A DNA stretch of 64,000 bases from Microbacterium sp. GCS4 (GCF_001262495.1 NZ_LGYE01000003.1:1-64000), one strand, 5' to 3'. Shown: positions 18,826 to 26,966, counted from the stretch's first letter. The notes: generated by a model from the sequence alone, not told the origin. A program made the numbers and translations.

Positions 18826-19634
18826 GCTGCGTGTCCTTTCGTTTCGTCTCGCTCCGCTCGCTCAACGACCGAGTCGGACGGGCCGATGAGGGTGAGGAAG
18901 ATCTCCTCGAGGGTGGGCTGCTTCTCGACGTACTCGACCGTCGCGGGAGGCAGCAGAGCCTTGAGGTCGGCGAGCGTGCCGTTCGCGATGATGCGGCCCT
19001 GGTGCAGGATCGCGATGCGGTCGGCGAGCTGTTCGGCCTCGTCGAGGTACTGCGTCGTGAGCAGTACGGTGGTGCCGGAGTCGGCGAGCCGCTTCACGAC
19101 CTCCCACACCTCGATGCGGGCCTCGGGGTCGAGGCCGGTGGTGGGCTCGTCGAGATAGATGACCTCCGGATGACCCACGAGGCTCATCGCGATGTCGAGG
19201 CGACGCCGCATTCCGCCGGAGTACGTGCCGGCTTTGCGGCCGCCGGCATCCGTCAGTCGGAACGTCGCGAGCAACTCGTCGGCGACGTTCCCCGGGTGCG
19301 GCAGGTGGCGAAGCTTGGCGACGAGCATGAGGTTCTCGCGTCCGGTGAGGATCTCGTCGACCGCGGCGAATTGCCCGGTGAGGCTGATCGACTCGCGCAC
19401 CCGCAGAGGCTCTGCGGCGACGTCGTGTCCCTGCACGGCCGCCGTGCCGGCATCCGCTCGCAGCAGTGTGGAGAGGATGCGGACCATGGTGGTCTTGCCG
19501 GCGCCGTTCGAGCCGAGCAGGGCGAAGATCGTCCCCTTCTCGACCTCGAAGTCGACTCCGCGCAGCACGGCGACGTCCTTGTAGGACTTCTCGACGCCGC
19601 GGACGCTGATGGCGGCGGTTGCGGTGGCGGTCAT
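18822..19634 (-). CDS. ABC exporter ATP-binding protein, DrrA-like
   Basis: This 270-residue ATPase has Walker A GSNGAGKTT, signature YSGGMRRRLDIA, Walker B VIYLDEPTTGLDP and the DrrA-type C-terminal motif VEYVEKQPTLEEIFL. The final stretch (SVVERAERDETKG) is translated from a copy of the dispersed repeat at 18840-18870, so the normal C-terminus seems to have been replaced or extended by it. The gene overlaps DUF1048 upstream and the permease downstream by 4 bases each, giving one tightly coupled PadR-DUF1048-ATPase-permease operon. Confidence 0.9.
   Translation of the reverse strand: MTATATAAISVRGVEKSYKDVAVLRGVDFEVEKGTIFALLGSNGAGKTTMVRILSTLLRADAGTAAVQGHDVAAEPLRVRESISLTGQFAAVDEILTGRENLMLVAKLRHLPHPGNVADELLATFRLTDAGGRKAGTYSGGMRRRLDIAMSLVGHPEVIYLDEPTTGLDPEARIEVWEVVKRLADSGTTVLLTTQYLDEAEQLADRIAILHQGRIIANGTLADLKALLPPATVEYVEKQPTLEEIFLTLIGPSDSVVERAERDETKGHAA
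18840..18870 (-). repeat. Dispersed repeat copy inside the 3' end of the ATPase gene
   Basis: CGTTTCGTCTCGCTCCGCTC followed by GCTCAACGACC matches the arms seen at 16322-16366 and 26019-26056. Here the copy is in frame and translated. Confidence 0.75.
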
Positions 19635-20002
19635 GATCGGTTCTCCTTCTTCTTCGCATCGTCGACGGCCTCGATGAGGCGCGCGCGCTCCTTGTCGACC
19701 CACTGGGTTCCGCCGTAGGCCTCGGCGTAGCTCTCCGCGTACTCGACGGGGTCGTCTCCGACGATGTCGGCGATGGGGGTTCCGTCGACGGCCGCGCGCT
19801 CCCAGAGGTCGGCGAGGTCGAGGAAGATCTGCACGAGAGTGTCGCCGTCGGTGATCCCGCCGTAGTACATCGTGTAGCGGTGCTGGGCGTTCGCGACCGT
19901 ACGGTACGGCTCGGGGAGGGCGTCGATGCGCTTCTTCGCATCGCGGTACTGCTTCTTCTGCTCGAGCGGTCCGGTGATGAGCTCGATCCACTTGGCGGCC
20001 AT
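19631..20002 (-). CDS. DUF1048 family protein
   Basis: This 123-residue soluble protein has the DUF1048 pattern: KWIELITGPLEQKKQYRDAK at the start and YRTVANAQHRYTMYYGGITD in the middle. The family is nearly always found between a PadR regulator and a DrrAB-type ABC exporter, as here, but has no known biochemical role. It is predicted to be all-helical with no membrane segment. It starts 2 bases upstream of the PadR stop and overlaps the ATPase start by 4 bases. Confidence 0.85.
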   Translation of the reverse strand: MAAKWIELITGPLEQKKQYRDAKKRIDALPEPYRTVANAQHRYTMYYGGITDGDTLVQIFLDLADLWERAAVDGTPIADIVGDDPVEYAESYAEAYGGTQWVDKERARLIEAVDDAKKKENRS

Positions 20003-20003
20003 G

Positions 20004-20360
20004 TCAGTTCTCCTTGTTCGTGGTGTTCGTGATGTTCGTGGTGCTGTTCAGCTGTTCGATGTGCTGCGCGAGGAAGGTCCAGGTGGTCCAGAACTCCTCG
20101 AGCTCCTTCGTCCCCGCGGGGTTGAGGGAGTACACCTTGCGGGGCGGCCCCTTCTCGCTCGGGACCTTCTCGACGTCGACGAGCTTCTTCTGCTCGATGC
20201 GCACGAGGAGCGCGTAGATCGTGCCCTCGGCGATGTCGGTGAAGCCGCGTTCGCGCAGGCGGGCCGTGATCTCGTAGCCGTAGGCCGGCTGCTCGGCGAG
20301 GAGCGCGAGGACGATGCCCTCGAGAGTCCCCTTGAGCATCTCGGTCATCTGCTTGCCCAT
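20004..20360 (-). CDS. PadR-family transcriptional repressor
   Basis: This 118-residue protein has the PadR winged helix: MLKGTLEGIVLALLAEQPAY, GYEITARLRERGF, AEGTIYALLVRIEQKKLV and PRKVYSLNPAGTKELEEF. A short C-terminal helix for dimerisation ends in an Asn/Thr-rich tail. The ATG at 20360 has AGGGAG six bases upstream; an earlier in-frame start at 20444 would begin inside the operator. PadR proteins of this kind repress their own exporter operon until a drug binds. The extended palindrome at 20385-20434 is the expected target. Confidence 0.9.
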   Translation of the reverse strand: MGKQMTEMLKGTLEGIVLALLAEQPAYGYEITARLRERGFTDIAEGTIYALLVRIEQKKLVDVEKVPSEKGPPRKVYSLNPAGTKELEEFWTTWTFLAQHIEQLNSTTNITNTTNKEN

Positions 20361-20384
20361 GAGCTGCTCCCTTCTGTCGGTTGA

Positions 20385-20434
20385 GTACTCAGTGTTGCTG
20401 GGTACCGGTACAAAGTAACACTGAGTACCGGTAC
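20385..20434 (-). promoter_or_regulatory. PadR-type operator and promoter
   Basis: An inverted repeat with arms GTACTCAGTGTT and AACACTGAGTAC (20385-20428) is centred on a perfect GTACCGGTAC at 20402-20411. A second GTACCGGTAC lies 23 bases away at 20425-20434. On the minus strand TTGCTA and TTACTT (17 bases apart) form a promoter over the palindrome. Confidence 0.65.
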
Positions 20435-20498
20435 TTAGCAACACCGAATACTGGATTGCTTTCGCGGGCCATCCACCGACGCCCCACCTGCGCGCCGA

Positions 20499-20532
20499 CG
20501 CCCCACCTGGTCGACGTCGATCAGGTGGGGCG
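20499..20532. terminator. Hairpin between the PadR operon promoter and corA
   Basis: CGCCCCACCTG (20499-20509) pairs perfectly with CAGGTGGGGCG (20522-20532). A third, unpaired copy of GCCCCACCTG lies just before at 20481-20490. It may end the minus-strand corA transcript. Confidence 0.5.
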
Positions 20533-20582
20533 CGGACGCTCAGAGGGGGCGTCGGGATGGAGTGGGGGAGGCGCGGTTCGCG

Positions 20583-20714
20583 TCAGACCAGGCGGGCGGC
20601 GAGCACCTGCGCCTCGAGCAGCGGGAACGTGCGCGACACGGCAGGACGGATGCCGAGGGCGGCACCGGCGAGCAGGTCGGCGAGACGGGCGAGGTCGGAT
20701 GCGGCGGAGGGCAC
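20583..20714 (-). pseudogene. Possible remnant of an NADPH:quinone-oxidoreductase-like gene 3' end
   Basis: A 43-codon frame from a GTG at 20714 reads LARLADLLAGAALGIRPAVS, then RTFPLLEAQVLAARLV. That resembles the last helix and strand of zinc-type alcohol/quinone oxidoreductases (LADLIADG, RTFPLEEAAEA), but the usual GKVVL ending is absent. An in-frame stop lies 30 bases upstream and no other part of such a gene is present. It could equally be chance. The rest of 20461-20776 has only the hairpin. Confidence 0.3.
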
Positions 20715-20776
20715 GTTCCGACCTGCCCGCGCGCGTCGCGTTCACTGTCCGCGCAGAACGCGGGAAGCGGATGCCG

Positions 20777-21778
20777 TCACAGCCAGCGCTTGTACTTGAA
20801 CACCCCGTACAGACCGACCGCGAACGCGGCCATCGCGCCGATCGCGAGCGGGTACCCGAACTGCCAGTGCAGTTCGGGCATGGCGTCGAAGTTCATGCCG
20901 TAGACCGTGCCGACGAGCGTCGGGGCGAAGATGATCGCCGCCCACGAGGAGATCTTCTTGATCTCGTCGTTCTGCGCGAGTCCGGCCTCGGACTGCCGCC
21001 GCGCCACGAGCGCCGACTGTACGGTGAGGGCGTTCTCGAGGATCGCCCGGAACGAGTCGACCTTCTCCTGCACACGGATCACGTGGTCGAGCACGTCGCG
21101 GAGCGACCGCTGCAGCTCCTCGTCGATGCGGTACTTGTCGGATCCGCGGCGCAGCCACTGCAGCATCCCCGCGAGCGGGTGCACGGCCCGCTGGAAGCCG
21201 ATGACCTCGCGCGACAGCTGGTAGATGCGCCGGGAGAGCGCGTCGTCGTCGCTGTCGCCGAACAGCTGGTCCTCGATCTCGTCGATGTCGTTCTCGAGTC
21301 CTGCGACGATGGGCTCGTACTCGTCGACGACCTCGTCGAGGATCGCGTACAGCACCGCCTCCGGTCCCATGGCGAGCAGCTCGGGGTTCGACTCCATGCG
21401 GCGGCGCACCGCGGCGAGGTTCGGCGACTCGGCGTGCCGGATCGTCACGACGAAGTCGGGTCCGATGAACAGGTGCAGTTCGCCGAACTCGATCGACTCC
21501 TCCTTGTCGCGGTAGCGCGCCGGGCGCAGCACCGCGAACAGGGTGTCGCCGTAGCGCTCCACCTTCGACCGCTGGTGCCCCGAGAGCGCGTCTTCGACGG
21601 CGAGCGGATGCAGGTCGAACTCGTGCGCGACGGACTCGACCTCCTGCGGGCTCGGCCGGTACAGCCCGATCCAGGCGATGCCGCCGAGGGCGCCGAGCGT
21701 GCGCGCGGTCTGGTCGAGGTTCTGCACGGTCTCCACGCGACGTCCGTGGACGTACACGCCGTTGTCGATGAGGGCCAT
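20777..21778 (-). CDS. corA: CorA-family magnesium/cobalt channel
   Basis: This 333-residue protein has a large acidic/helical cytoplasmic N-terminal domain (1-270), including a long stalk helix (DVLDHVIRVQEKVDSFRAIL). Two C-terminal membrane helices follow, with the pore signature YGMNF at the end of the first and a basic KYKRWL tail. These are the defining marks of pentameric CorA Mg2+ channels, gated by intracellular Mg2+. GGAG lies 8 bases before the ATG. About 280 bases separate it from the SDR gene; that gap shows no clear gene or recognised Mg2+ riboswitch. Confidence 0.93.
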   Translation of the reverse strand: MALIDNGVYVHGRRVETVQNLDQTARTLGALGGIAWIGLYRPSPQEVESVAHEFDLHPLAVEDALSGHQRSKVERYGDTLFAVLRPARYRDKEESIEFGELHLFIGPDFVVTIRHAESPNLAAVRRRMESNPELLAMGPEAVLYAILDEVVDEYEPIVAGLENDIDEIEDQLFGDSDDDALSRRIYQLSREVIGFQRAVHPLAGMLQWLRRGSDKYRIDEELQRSLRDVLDHVIRVQEKVDSFRAILENALTVQSALVARRQSEAGLAQNDEIKKISSWAAIIFAPTLVGTVYGMNFDAMPELHWQFGYPLAIGAMAAFAVGLYGVFKYKRWL

Positions 21779-22058
21779 GATGAGGCTCCGTTCTCGCAGG
21801 TGCGCGCCGCGAAGGGTCGGCGATGCGCGCAGGATTCGTCAGGGGGCGGAAGACGCCGCCGACGGCTGCGGAGCAGGACGGGTCGGTGCGGAGCCGGAGC
21901 TCAACGCACGGAGGCCGTCAGGTGCGACGCAACGAAGGCGGCGTCGCTACTATCACCGGACATCGCCATCACCGCCTCTCGCACCTGGGGATTCGGGCCA
22001 CTCGACCCGACGAGCCAGTGTACTCCTGCATCCTGGGTGTGTGACGCGTCCGCCCGAT

Positions 22059-22904
22059 TCAGGATGCCGGGATGCCGACGAGCTCGGCGCTCCGCTGCCA
22101 GAGGGACTGGGCGAGCGCAGCATCCTCGATCCTGAGGTTCACGCGGCGGGTGTGCACGCGCTCGTCGTAGTACTCGCCCGACTGCCAGGTGTCGCCGGGG
22201 GTGCCGTCGATGAACCAGGTGAGGTTCGCGCCGCCCTTCTCGGTGCTGATCGTGAGCAGACGCTTCAGGGGCGTCCGGTAGATCACGCGCATGACGCTCG
22301 ACGATCCGGCGGCGAAGTTCGAGCGCACGACTCCGGGGTGGAACGCGACGGCGCTGATCCCCTGGCCGTGGAACTTCGCGTGCAGGCTCTTCGTGAACAG
22401 CACGTTCGCGAGCTTCGCGTCGCCGTAGGCCTTGTTGGGGCTGAAGCGCCGCCGGTTGTCGAGGTCGTCGACGTCGATGCGTCCGAACAGCCGGTGCGCG
22501 ACGCTGGAGGTGTTGACGACGGATGCCCGCCCGCGCAGCAGTGACGGCAGCAGCAGGTTCGTGAGCAGGAACGGCGCGAGGTGATTGACCTGGATCGTCT
22601 TCTCGTGGCCGTCGACGGTCGGGGTGCGGTCGCCGAAGATGCCGCCCGCGTTGTTCGCCAGCACGTGGATGCCGTCGTCGCCCGCGGCATCCGAGATCGA
22701 GGTCGCGAGGGCGCGGACGTCGTCGAGCACGGCGAAGTCGGCCGTGAACCATTCGGCGCCGATGCCCTCCGCGACCGCGCGCGTCTTCTCGGGTGAACGC
22801 CCGACCAGGATCAGGCGATGCCCTCCTGCGGCGGCGAGTTCGCGCGCGGAGGCCGCGCCGATGCCGTCGGAGGCGCCGGTGATGACGACGGTCCTGTCGC
22901 TCAT
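22059..22904 (-). CDS. Short-chain dehydrogenase/reductase
   Basis: This 281-residue SDR has the NAD(P) loop TGASDGIG near the start, NNAGG, the catalytic Ser in NTSSVAH and the Tyr-Lys pair in AYGDAKLAN. The long C-terminal part with FHPGVVRSNFA and late helices resembles the retinol dehydrogenase/WWOX-type group, which reduces lipid or retinoid-like carbonyls. The substrate in bacteria is generally unknown. The start overlaps the upstream gene by 4 bases, so the two are cotranscribed. Confidence 0.85.
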   Translation of the reverse strand: MSDRTVVITGASDGIGAASARELAAAGGHRLILVGRSPEKTRAVAEGIGAEWFTADFAVLDDVRALATSISDAAGDDGIHVLANNAGGIFGDRTPTVDGHEKTIQVNHLAPFLLTNLLLPSLLRGRASVVNTSSVAHRLFGRIDVDDLDNRRRFSPNKAYGDAKLANVLFTKSLHAKFHGQGISAVAFHPGVVRSNFAAGSSSVMRVIYRTPLKRLLTISTEKGGANLTWFIDGTPGDTWQSGEYYDERVHTRRVNLRIEDAALAQSLWQRSAELVGIPAS

Positions 22905-23755
22905 GCCTCGGCGCCGGGGAACGTTCGCGGCTGCGCGGTCGGCTTCGGCTGCGCGATCGGATTCGGCTCTGCGGCCGGGATTCGCTGCGGCTCGGGTGCC
23001 GGGTCGCTCTCGGATGCCGGCGCCGTGGTCGTCGGCTCCGCGGGGAGCTCCCGGGCGACCTGCTTCTCGAGCACCTGCACGGCCTCGTCGCTCAGGAGGA
23101 TCAGCCCGTCGAGCTCGTCGCGCACGCGCTTGTAGGCCACGTTGCGCTCGGCCTGGGTGGCCGATTCGTCGACCGCGACCTTGAGCAGCTGCTGTGCGCG
23201 GTCGAGGCGCTTGCGCTCGGGTTCGCTGAACGTCGTGGTGCGCAGCCGACGGGCATCCTTCTCGGCGATCTCGAAGGCGACCGCGTAGGCGCCGACGGCG
23301 TCGAGGTACTCCGTGACCCGCTGCTCGCTCACCTCGGACTCGGCGGATGCCGGGCGCAGGGCGTCGGCGGTCTTCTTGGCGCGCAGGAACGCGGCGACGA
23401 GCGGCTGGCGGCCGTCGCTCATGGCGGGGAAGGCGATGAGCTTGGCGACGTCGAGCTCGTAGTCGAGCCAGCGCGCGGTGATCTCGTCGTGCTCGGCGAA
23501 CAGCCGCTCGAGCAGCGCGTTGGGGGCGACCGGGGCCGCCGTGGTGTCGACGACGGAGGGGCCGATGCGCCTGCCGCCGCCGCGTGCTTCGAGCTGGGCG
23601 GTCTTGATCTCGGCCTTGAGCTTCATGGTCTCGAGGCGTCGCTCGTGGCGGCGCTTCGCGCCCCGCTCCCACGCCTTCGCGGCCCCTCCTGCCATCCCCA
23701 TGATCGGGAAGATGAGCCACCAGAAGCTGCCCGCCCACTGCAGAAACTCTTGCAT
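22901..23755 (-). CDS. Membrane-anchored coiled-coil protein of unknown function
   Basis: The 284-residue product starts with one hydrophobic segment (FLQWAGSFWWLIFPIMGMAG) and then a basic stretch (WERGAKRRHERRLETMKLKA). The body (about residues 75-230) is helical and charged with likely coiled coil, and the Pro/Ala-rich tail (EPQRIPAAEPNPIAQPKP) is disordered. I do not recognise a family with a known role. The ATG is 4 bases inside the window of overlap with the SDR gene downstream, so the two form one unit; no functional link is evident. Confidence 0.75.
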   Translation of the reverse strand: MQEFLQWAGSFWWLIFPIMGMAGGAAKAWERGAKRRHERRLETMKLKAEIKTAQLEARGGGRRIGPSVVDTTAAPVAPNALLERLFAEHDEITARWLDYELDVAKLIAFPAMSDGRQPLVAAFLRAKKTADALRPASAESEVSEQRVTEYLDAVGAYAVAFEIAEKDARRLRTTTFSEPERKRLDRAQQLLKVAVDESATQAERNVAYKRVRDELDGLILLSDEAVQVLEKQVARELPAEPTTTAPASESDPAPEPQRIPAAEPNPIAQPKPTAQPRTFPGAEA

Positions 23756-23926
23756 GATGCGTTCAGCCTACTTCGCGGTTCTCCCCGGGGCACAGCCTCG
23801 GAGCCGGCATCCGACACGCCGCGGCACCGAGCGCGATCAGGGCGCGTCGTCCTCTGAGGTCCGAAGCCGTGCTCACCCTTGGGCGGTTCGCGGCGGATCG
23901 GGGGTGGCGGAATCGCTGGTCATTGC

Positions 23927-23946
23927 TATAGTCAACGCTATTGACT
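23927..23946 (+). promoter_or_regulatory. Extended -10 promoter with AGTCA-N7-TGACT operator, hydrolase/peptidase operon
   Basis: TATAGT (23927-23932) is preceded by TGC, an extended -10. It overlaps the palindrome AGTCAACGCTATTGACT (23930-23946). The same combination occurs at 26904-26923, and a related palindrome lies at 30302-30318, pointing to one shared repressor. Confidence 0.68.
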
Positions 23947-23967
23947 TGCAGTTCCGACGGTTGGACG

Positions 23968-24846
23968 ATGATGACCAGACCCCGCACCGCGACACCCGTG
24001 ACGATCGACTGCGACGGCATCCGGATCGCGGCGGAGACCCGCGGTTCCGGCCCGGCCGTGCTCCTGCTGCACGGCTACCCCGAGACCAAGGCGATGTGGG
24101 ATGCCGTCGCCGAGGCGCTCGCCGCAGACCACACGGTCGTCGCCGCCGACCTCCGCGGGTACGGCGACTCCGGCAAACCGCGCGACGCCTCGTACGCCAA
24201 GCGCGACATGGCCCGGGACCAGCTCCTGCTCATGCGGGAGCTGGGACACGACAGCTTCGCCGTGATCGGCCACGACCGCGGTGGTCGCGTCGGTCACCGC
24301 CTGGCCCTCGACCATCCCGAGGTGGTGACCGCGCTCGCGGTGCTCGACATCGTGCCCACGCTGCACATGTTCGAGAACGTCGACCGGGCGATGGCGACCG
24401 CGTACTTCCACTGGTTCTTCCTCGCGCGTGACGACGGGATGCCGCAGGCGCTGATCGGCGCCGACCGCGAGACCTGGTTGCGCAGCCGCTTCACGGGGCG
24501 CCGCCATGACGGCGATGCGCTGCCCGACGCGTTCGACGAGTACCTGCGCTGCTTCGACCTCGACACCGTGCACGCCTCGAGCGCCGACTACCGTGCAGCC
24601 GCGACCGTCGACCTCGAGCACGACCGCGCCGATCGGGGAGCAGGGCGGACGGTCGGATGCCGCACGCTGGCGCTCTGGGGCGCGCACAGTTACGTGGGGC
24701 GGAGCTTCGATGTGCTCGCGACCTGGGAGGCGTACGCCCCGGGAGTCGTCGGGCAGGCGATCGAGGCCGACCACTATCTCGCGGAGGAGGCGCCGGACGC
24801 CACAGCCTGGGCCCTTCGGGGATTCCTCGCGGAGGTGGGGGCATGA
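23968..24846 (+). CDS. Alpha/beta hydrolase, haloacetate (fluoroacetate) dehalogenase-like
   Basis: This 292-residue enzyme has the family's landmarks in order: oxyanion loop LLHGYPETKAMWD, RGYGDSGKP, the nucleophile Asp in GHDRGGRVGHRLALDHP, the acid region AVLDIVPT, the His-Trp pair in YFHWFFLA and the catalytic His in EADHYLAEEAPD. Fluoroacetate dehalogenases share DRG, HW and the H-x-L-x-EEAPD end. Dehalogenation is therefore plausible, but epoxide or ester hydrolysis cannot be excluded, because Asp nucleophiles also serve epoxide hydrolases. The ATG at 23968 is followed at once by another at 23971. It overlaps the M20 peptidase gene by 4 bases. Confidence 0.8.
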   Translation: MMTRPRTATPVTIDCDGIRIAAETRGSGPAVLLLHGYPETKAMWDAVAEALAADHTVVAADLRGYGDSGKPRDASYAKRDMARDQLLLMRELGHDSFAVIGHDRGGRVGHRLALDHPEVVTALAVLDIVPTLHMFENVDRAMATAYFHWFFLARDDGMPQALIGADRETWLRSRFTGRRHDGDALPDAFDEYLRCFDLDTVHASSADYRAAATVDLEHDRADRGAGRTVGCRTLALWGAHSYVGRSFDVLATWEAYAPGVVGQAIEADHYLAEEAPDATAWALRGFLAEVGA

Positions 24847-25934
24847 GCGCGCGCGACGTCGACCGACTCGATCAGCTGGTGTCGATCGAGACCCCGACCG
24901 GTGACACCGCCGGCCTCGCCGCTGCGCAGGACCTCGTGCGCTCCTGGCTCGCACCGCTCATGGGCGAGGGCGAACTGGAGACCGTCGACGGCGTCACGCA
25001 CCTGCGCTGGACGGGCGGCGAGGATCCGAGCGTCCTGCTGATCGGACACCTCGACACGGTGTTTCCCGCGGGCACCCTCGCGGAGCGTCCGTTCCGCGTC
25101 GACGGCGACCGCGCCACCGGGCCTGGGGTCTTCGACATGAAGGCAGGCATCGTCATCCTCGCCGCGGCCCTCGAGCGGGTCGCGCATCCGGAGCGGGTGG
25201 CCGTGCTGCTCACGAGCGACGAGGAGGTCGGGTCGATCACCTCGCGCGCCCTGATCGAGAGGGAGGCCGCGCGGGTCGGCACGGTGCTCGTGCTCGAGCC
25301 CAGTCTCGACGGTGCGCTCAAGATCGCCCGCCGCGGGGGCAGCATCTATCGGATCGGGTTCTCGGGACGTGCGGCGCACGCCGGCCTGGAACCCTGGAAG
25401 GGGCGCAGCGCGCTCGCCGAGCTCGCGCACCACGTGCTCGCGCTGCCCGATCTCGCCGACGACGAGCGAGGGACGACCGTGAGTCCTACGGTCGCGCAGG
25501 CCGGCACGGCGACGAACGTGATCCCCGAGCACGCGGAGCTGCGGGTGGACGTGCGCGCGTGGACCCTCGACGAACTCGAACGCGTCGACGGTCGGATGCA
25601 GTCGCTCGGCGCCCACACGCCCGATGTGCGCGTCGACGTGGACGGCGGCATCAACCGGCCTCCCATGGAGGAGACCGTATCGGCGGAACTGCTGGCGTGC
25701 GCGCGCCGGGTCGCCGGGCGGCTCGGGCATCCGAAGGTCGAGGCGGTGTCGGCGGGCGGTGCGTCCGACGGCAACTTCACGGCCGCGGTCGGGGCGCGCA
25801 CGCTCGATGGGCTCGGCCCGCGCGGGGCCGGAGCGCATGCCGACCACGAGTGGGTGTCGCTCTCGTCGATGCACGAGCGGGTCGACCTGCTCGCCGGGAT
25901 GCTCGACGAGCTCGACGTCGCCTCCCGGGCGTAG
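24843..25934 (+). CDS. M20-family metallopeptidase, glutamate-carboxypeptidase-like
   Basis: This 363-residue enzyme has the two-metal M20 residues in order: IGHLDTVFP (His, Asp), GPGVFDMKAG (bridging Asp), SDEEVGS (catalytic and metal Glu), VLEPS and a final His in AGAHADHEWV. The dimerisation domain lies at about 175-285. Relatives cleave C-terminal Glu, N-acyl amino acids or dipeptides in the cytosol. It is coupled to the hydrolase upstream and ends at the repeat cluster 25937-26056. Together with the S9 peptidase and peptide importer nearby it suggests stepwise peptide degradation. Confidence 0.88.
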   Translation: MSARDVDRLDQLVSIETPTGDTAGLAAAQDLVRSWLAPLMGEGELETVDGVTHLRWTGGEDPSVLLIGHLDTVFPAGTLAERPFRVDGDRATGPGVFDMKAGIVILAAALERVAHPERVAVLLTSDEEVGSITSRALIEREAARVGTVLVLEPSLDGALKIARRGGSIYRIGFSGRAAHAGLEPWKGRSALAELAHHVLALPDLADDERGTTVSPTVAQAGTATNVIPEHAELRVDVRAWTLDELERVDGRMQSLGAHTPDVRVDVDGGINRPPMEETVSAELLACARRVAGRLGHPKVEAVSAGGASDGNFTAAVGARTLDGLGPRGAGAHADHEWVSLSSMHERVDLLAGMLDELDVASRA

Positions 25935-25936
25935 CG

Positions 25937-26056
25937 CGTTTCGTCTCGTCGCCGCGCTCGTCACCCCCCCGCTCGTTGAGCGAGCGAAGCGAGACGAAAC
26001 GCGTCAGGTCTGTGAGGCGCGTTTCGTCTCGTCGCTGCGCTCCTCGCTCAACGACC
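25937..26056. repeat. Cluster of three dispersed-repeat copies between convergent genes
   Basis: There is a degenerate copy at about 25937-25962, an inverted copy at 25973-26002 and a full copy at 26019-26056. The last two can pair as a long hairpin. The TetR stop codon (26048-26050) lies inside the third copy. Confidence 0.8.
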
Positions 26057-26779
26057 GGGGCGACCCCCGGGCGCGTGGCGCTCGATGCTCTCCAGCAGCA
26101 GGTCGAGCGCAGTCTCCCAGGCGCGGGGATCGCGGATGCCGGGCAGCGCGTCGCCCGCCCAGGCGATCTCCGGGTATTCGGCGGGGTCGAGCCGGCGGTG
26201 ATCCATCTGCCAGCTCAGCTCGTCGGCGTCCTGCACGTCGGCCGGCAGCACGCTCAACGCGGCCTCGATGCTGGATGCGGAGCGGATGAGCTGCCCGAGG
26301 GCCCGCGCGTAGAGGGCGGCCTGGTCGCGGTCGAAGCCGCCGCGACGCAGCGCTCCGATCGAGTACTCCATGGAGGAGAAGTCCGTCGGGCGCCGCAGCG
26401 CCCTCTGCAGGGCGAGCTCGGGGTAGCGCATGTAGTGGTCGTGGATGAGGTGCGCCTGTGACCGCAGATCGGCGAGCCAGTCATCCGTGGCGACCATGGC
26501 GCCGCTGTACGAGCGCGTGCGGAGCATGTCGATGAGCGCGAGGAGGAGCTCGTCCTTGTCGCGGAAGTGACGGTAGATCGAGGTCGGGTGGGCGCCGAGC
26601 TCCTCGCCGATCGCCTGGAACGTGAGGCGGTCGAGGCCGTCGCGTTCGACGACGCGGTCGGCGGCGGCGACGATGATCTCGCGGCTGAGGGAGTCGCGGG
26701 CGCGGCGCGGGCGTGTGCTCTTCGCGGAGGCGGTCGCCTTCTTCGTGCCAGCGGGGCTCGCATCCTTGCGTGTCGCCAT
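26048..26779 (-). CDS. TetR-family regulator, likely controller of the peptide-use genes
   Basis: This 243-residue protein begins with a basic Ala/Lys-rich tail (residues 1-30). A TetR helix-turn-helix follows at about 35-85 (IIVAAADRVVERDGLDRLTF, then GEELGAHPTSIYRHFRDKDE) and then a helical effector domain. The ATG at 26779 has CGGAG upstream; an in-frame start at 26869 is less likely. It is divergent from the S9 peptidase. The AGTCA-N7-TGACT-like site lies between them, and similar sites precede the hydrolase/M20 operon and the peptide importer. The regulator-site link is inference, but no other regulator is present in this region. Confidence 0.88.
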   Translation of the reverse strand: MATRKDASPAGTKKATASAKSTRPRRARDSLSREIIVAAADRVVERDGLDRLTFQAIGEELGAHPTSIYRHFRDKDELLLALIDMLRTRSYSGAMVATDDWLADLRSQAHLIHDHYMRYPELALQRALRRPTDFSSMEYSIGALRRGGFDRDQAALYARALGQLIRSASSIEAALSVLPADVQDADELSWQMDHRRLDPAEYPEIAWAGDALPGIRDPRAWETALDLLLESIERHAPGGRPGR

Positions 26780-26903
26780 CGGGGACTCCGTTCGCAGATC
26801 GGCCGGGTCCCGGCCGCAGACATCACGGTACCTCACGTCTGTCAGCGTGTCTGTCAGGGGCGTGGACAACGTCGGAACACTGGCCGATCACGATAGCCAC
26901 TGT

Positions 26904-26923
26904 TATAGTCAACGACGTTGGCG
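26904..26923 (+). promoter_or_regulatory. Extended -10 promoter with degenerate AGTCA-N7-TGACT operator, S9 peptidase
   Basis: TATAGT (26904-26909) follows TGT, an extended -10. The overlapping site AGTCAACGACGTTGGCG (26907-26923) has a perfect left half and a weaker right half. The spacing to -10 is identical to that at 23927-23946. Confidence 0.65.
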
Positions 26924-26966
26924 AGGTGCGCGCGGCGTACCGTGAGAACGACGAGAAGGAGCAAGG

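Noticed and set aside
20004..20444. Longer PadR protein starting at 20444
   Set aside because: This start would place the palindromic operator and promoter inside the coding region. The ATG at 20360 has a good ribosome site.
21779..22058. Magnesium riboswitch or small gene upstream of corA
   Set aside because: No recognisable M-box elements and no frame with both a ribosome site and plausible composition.
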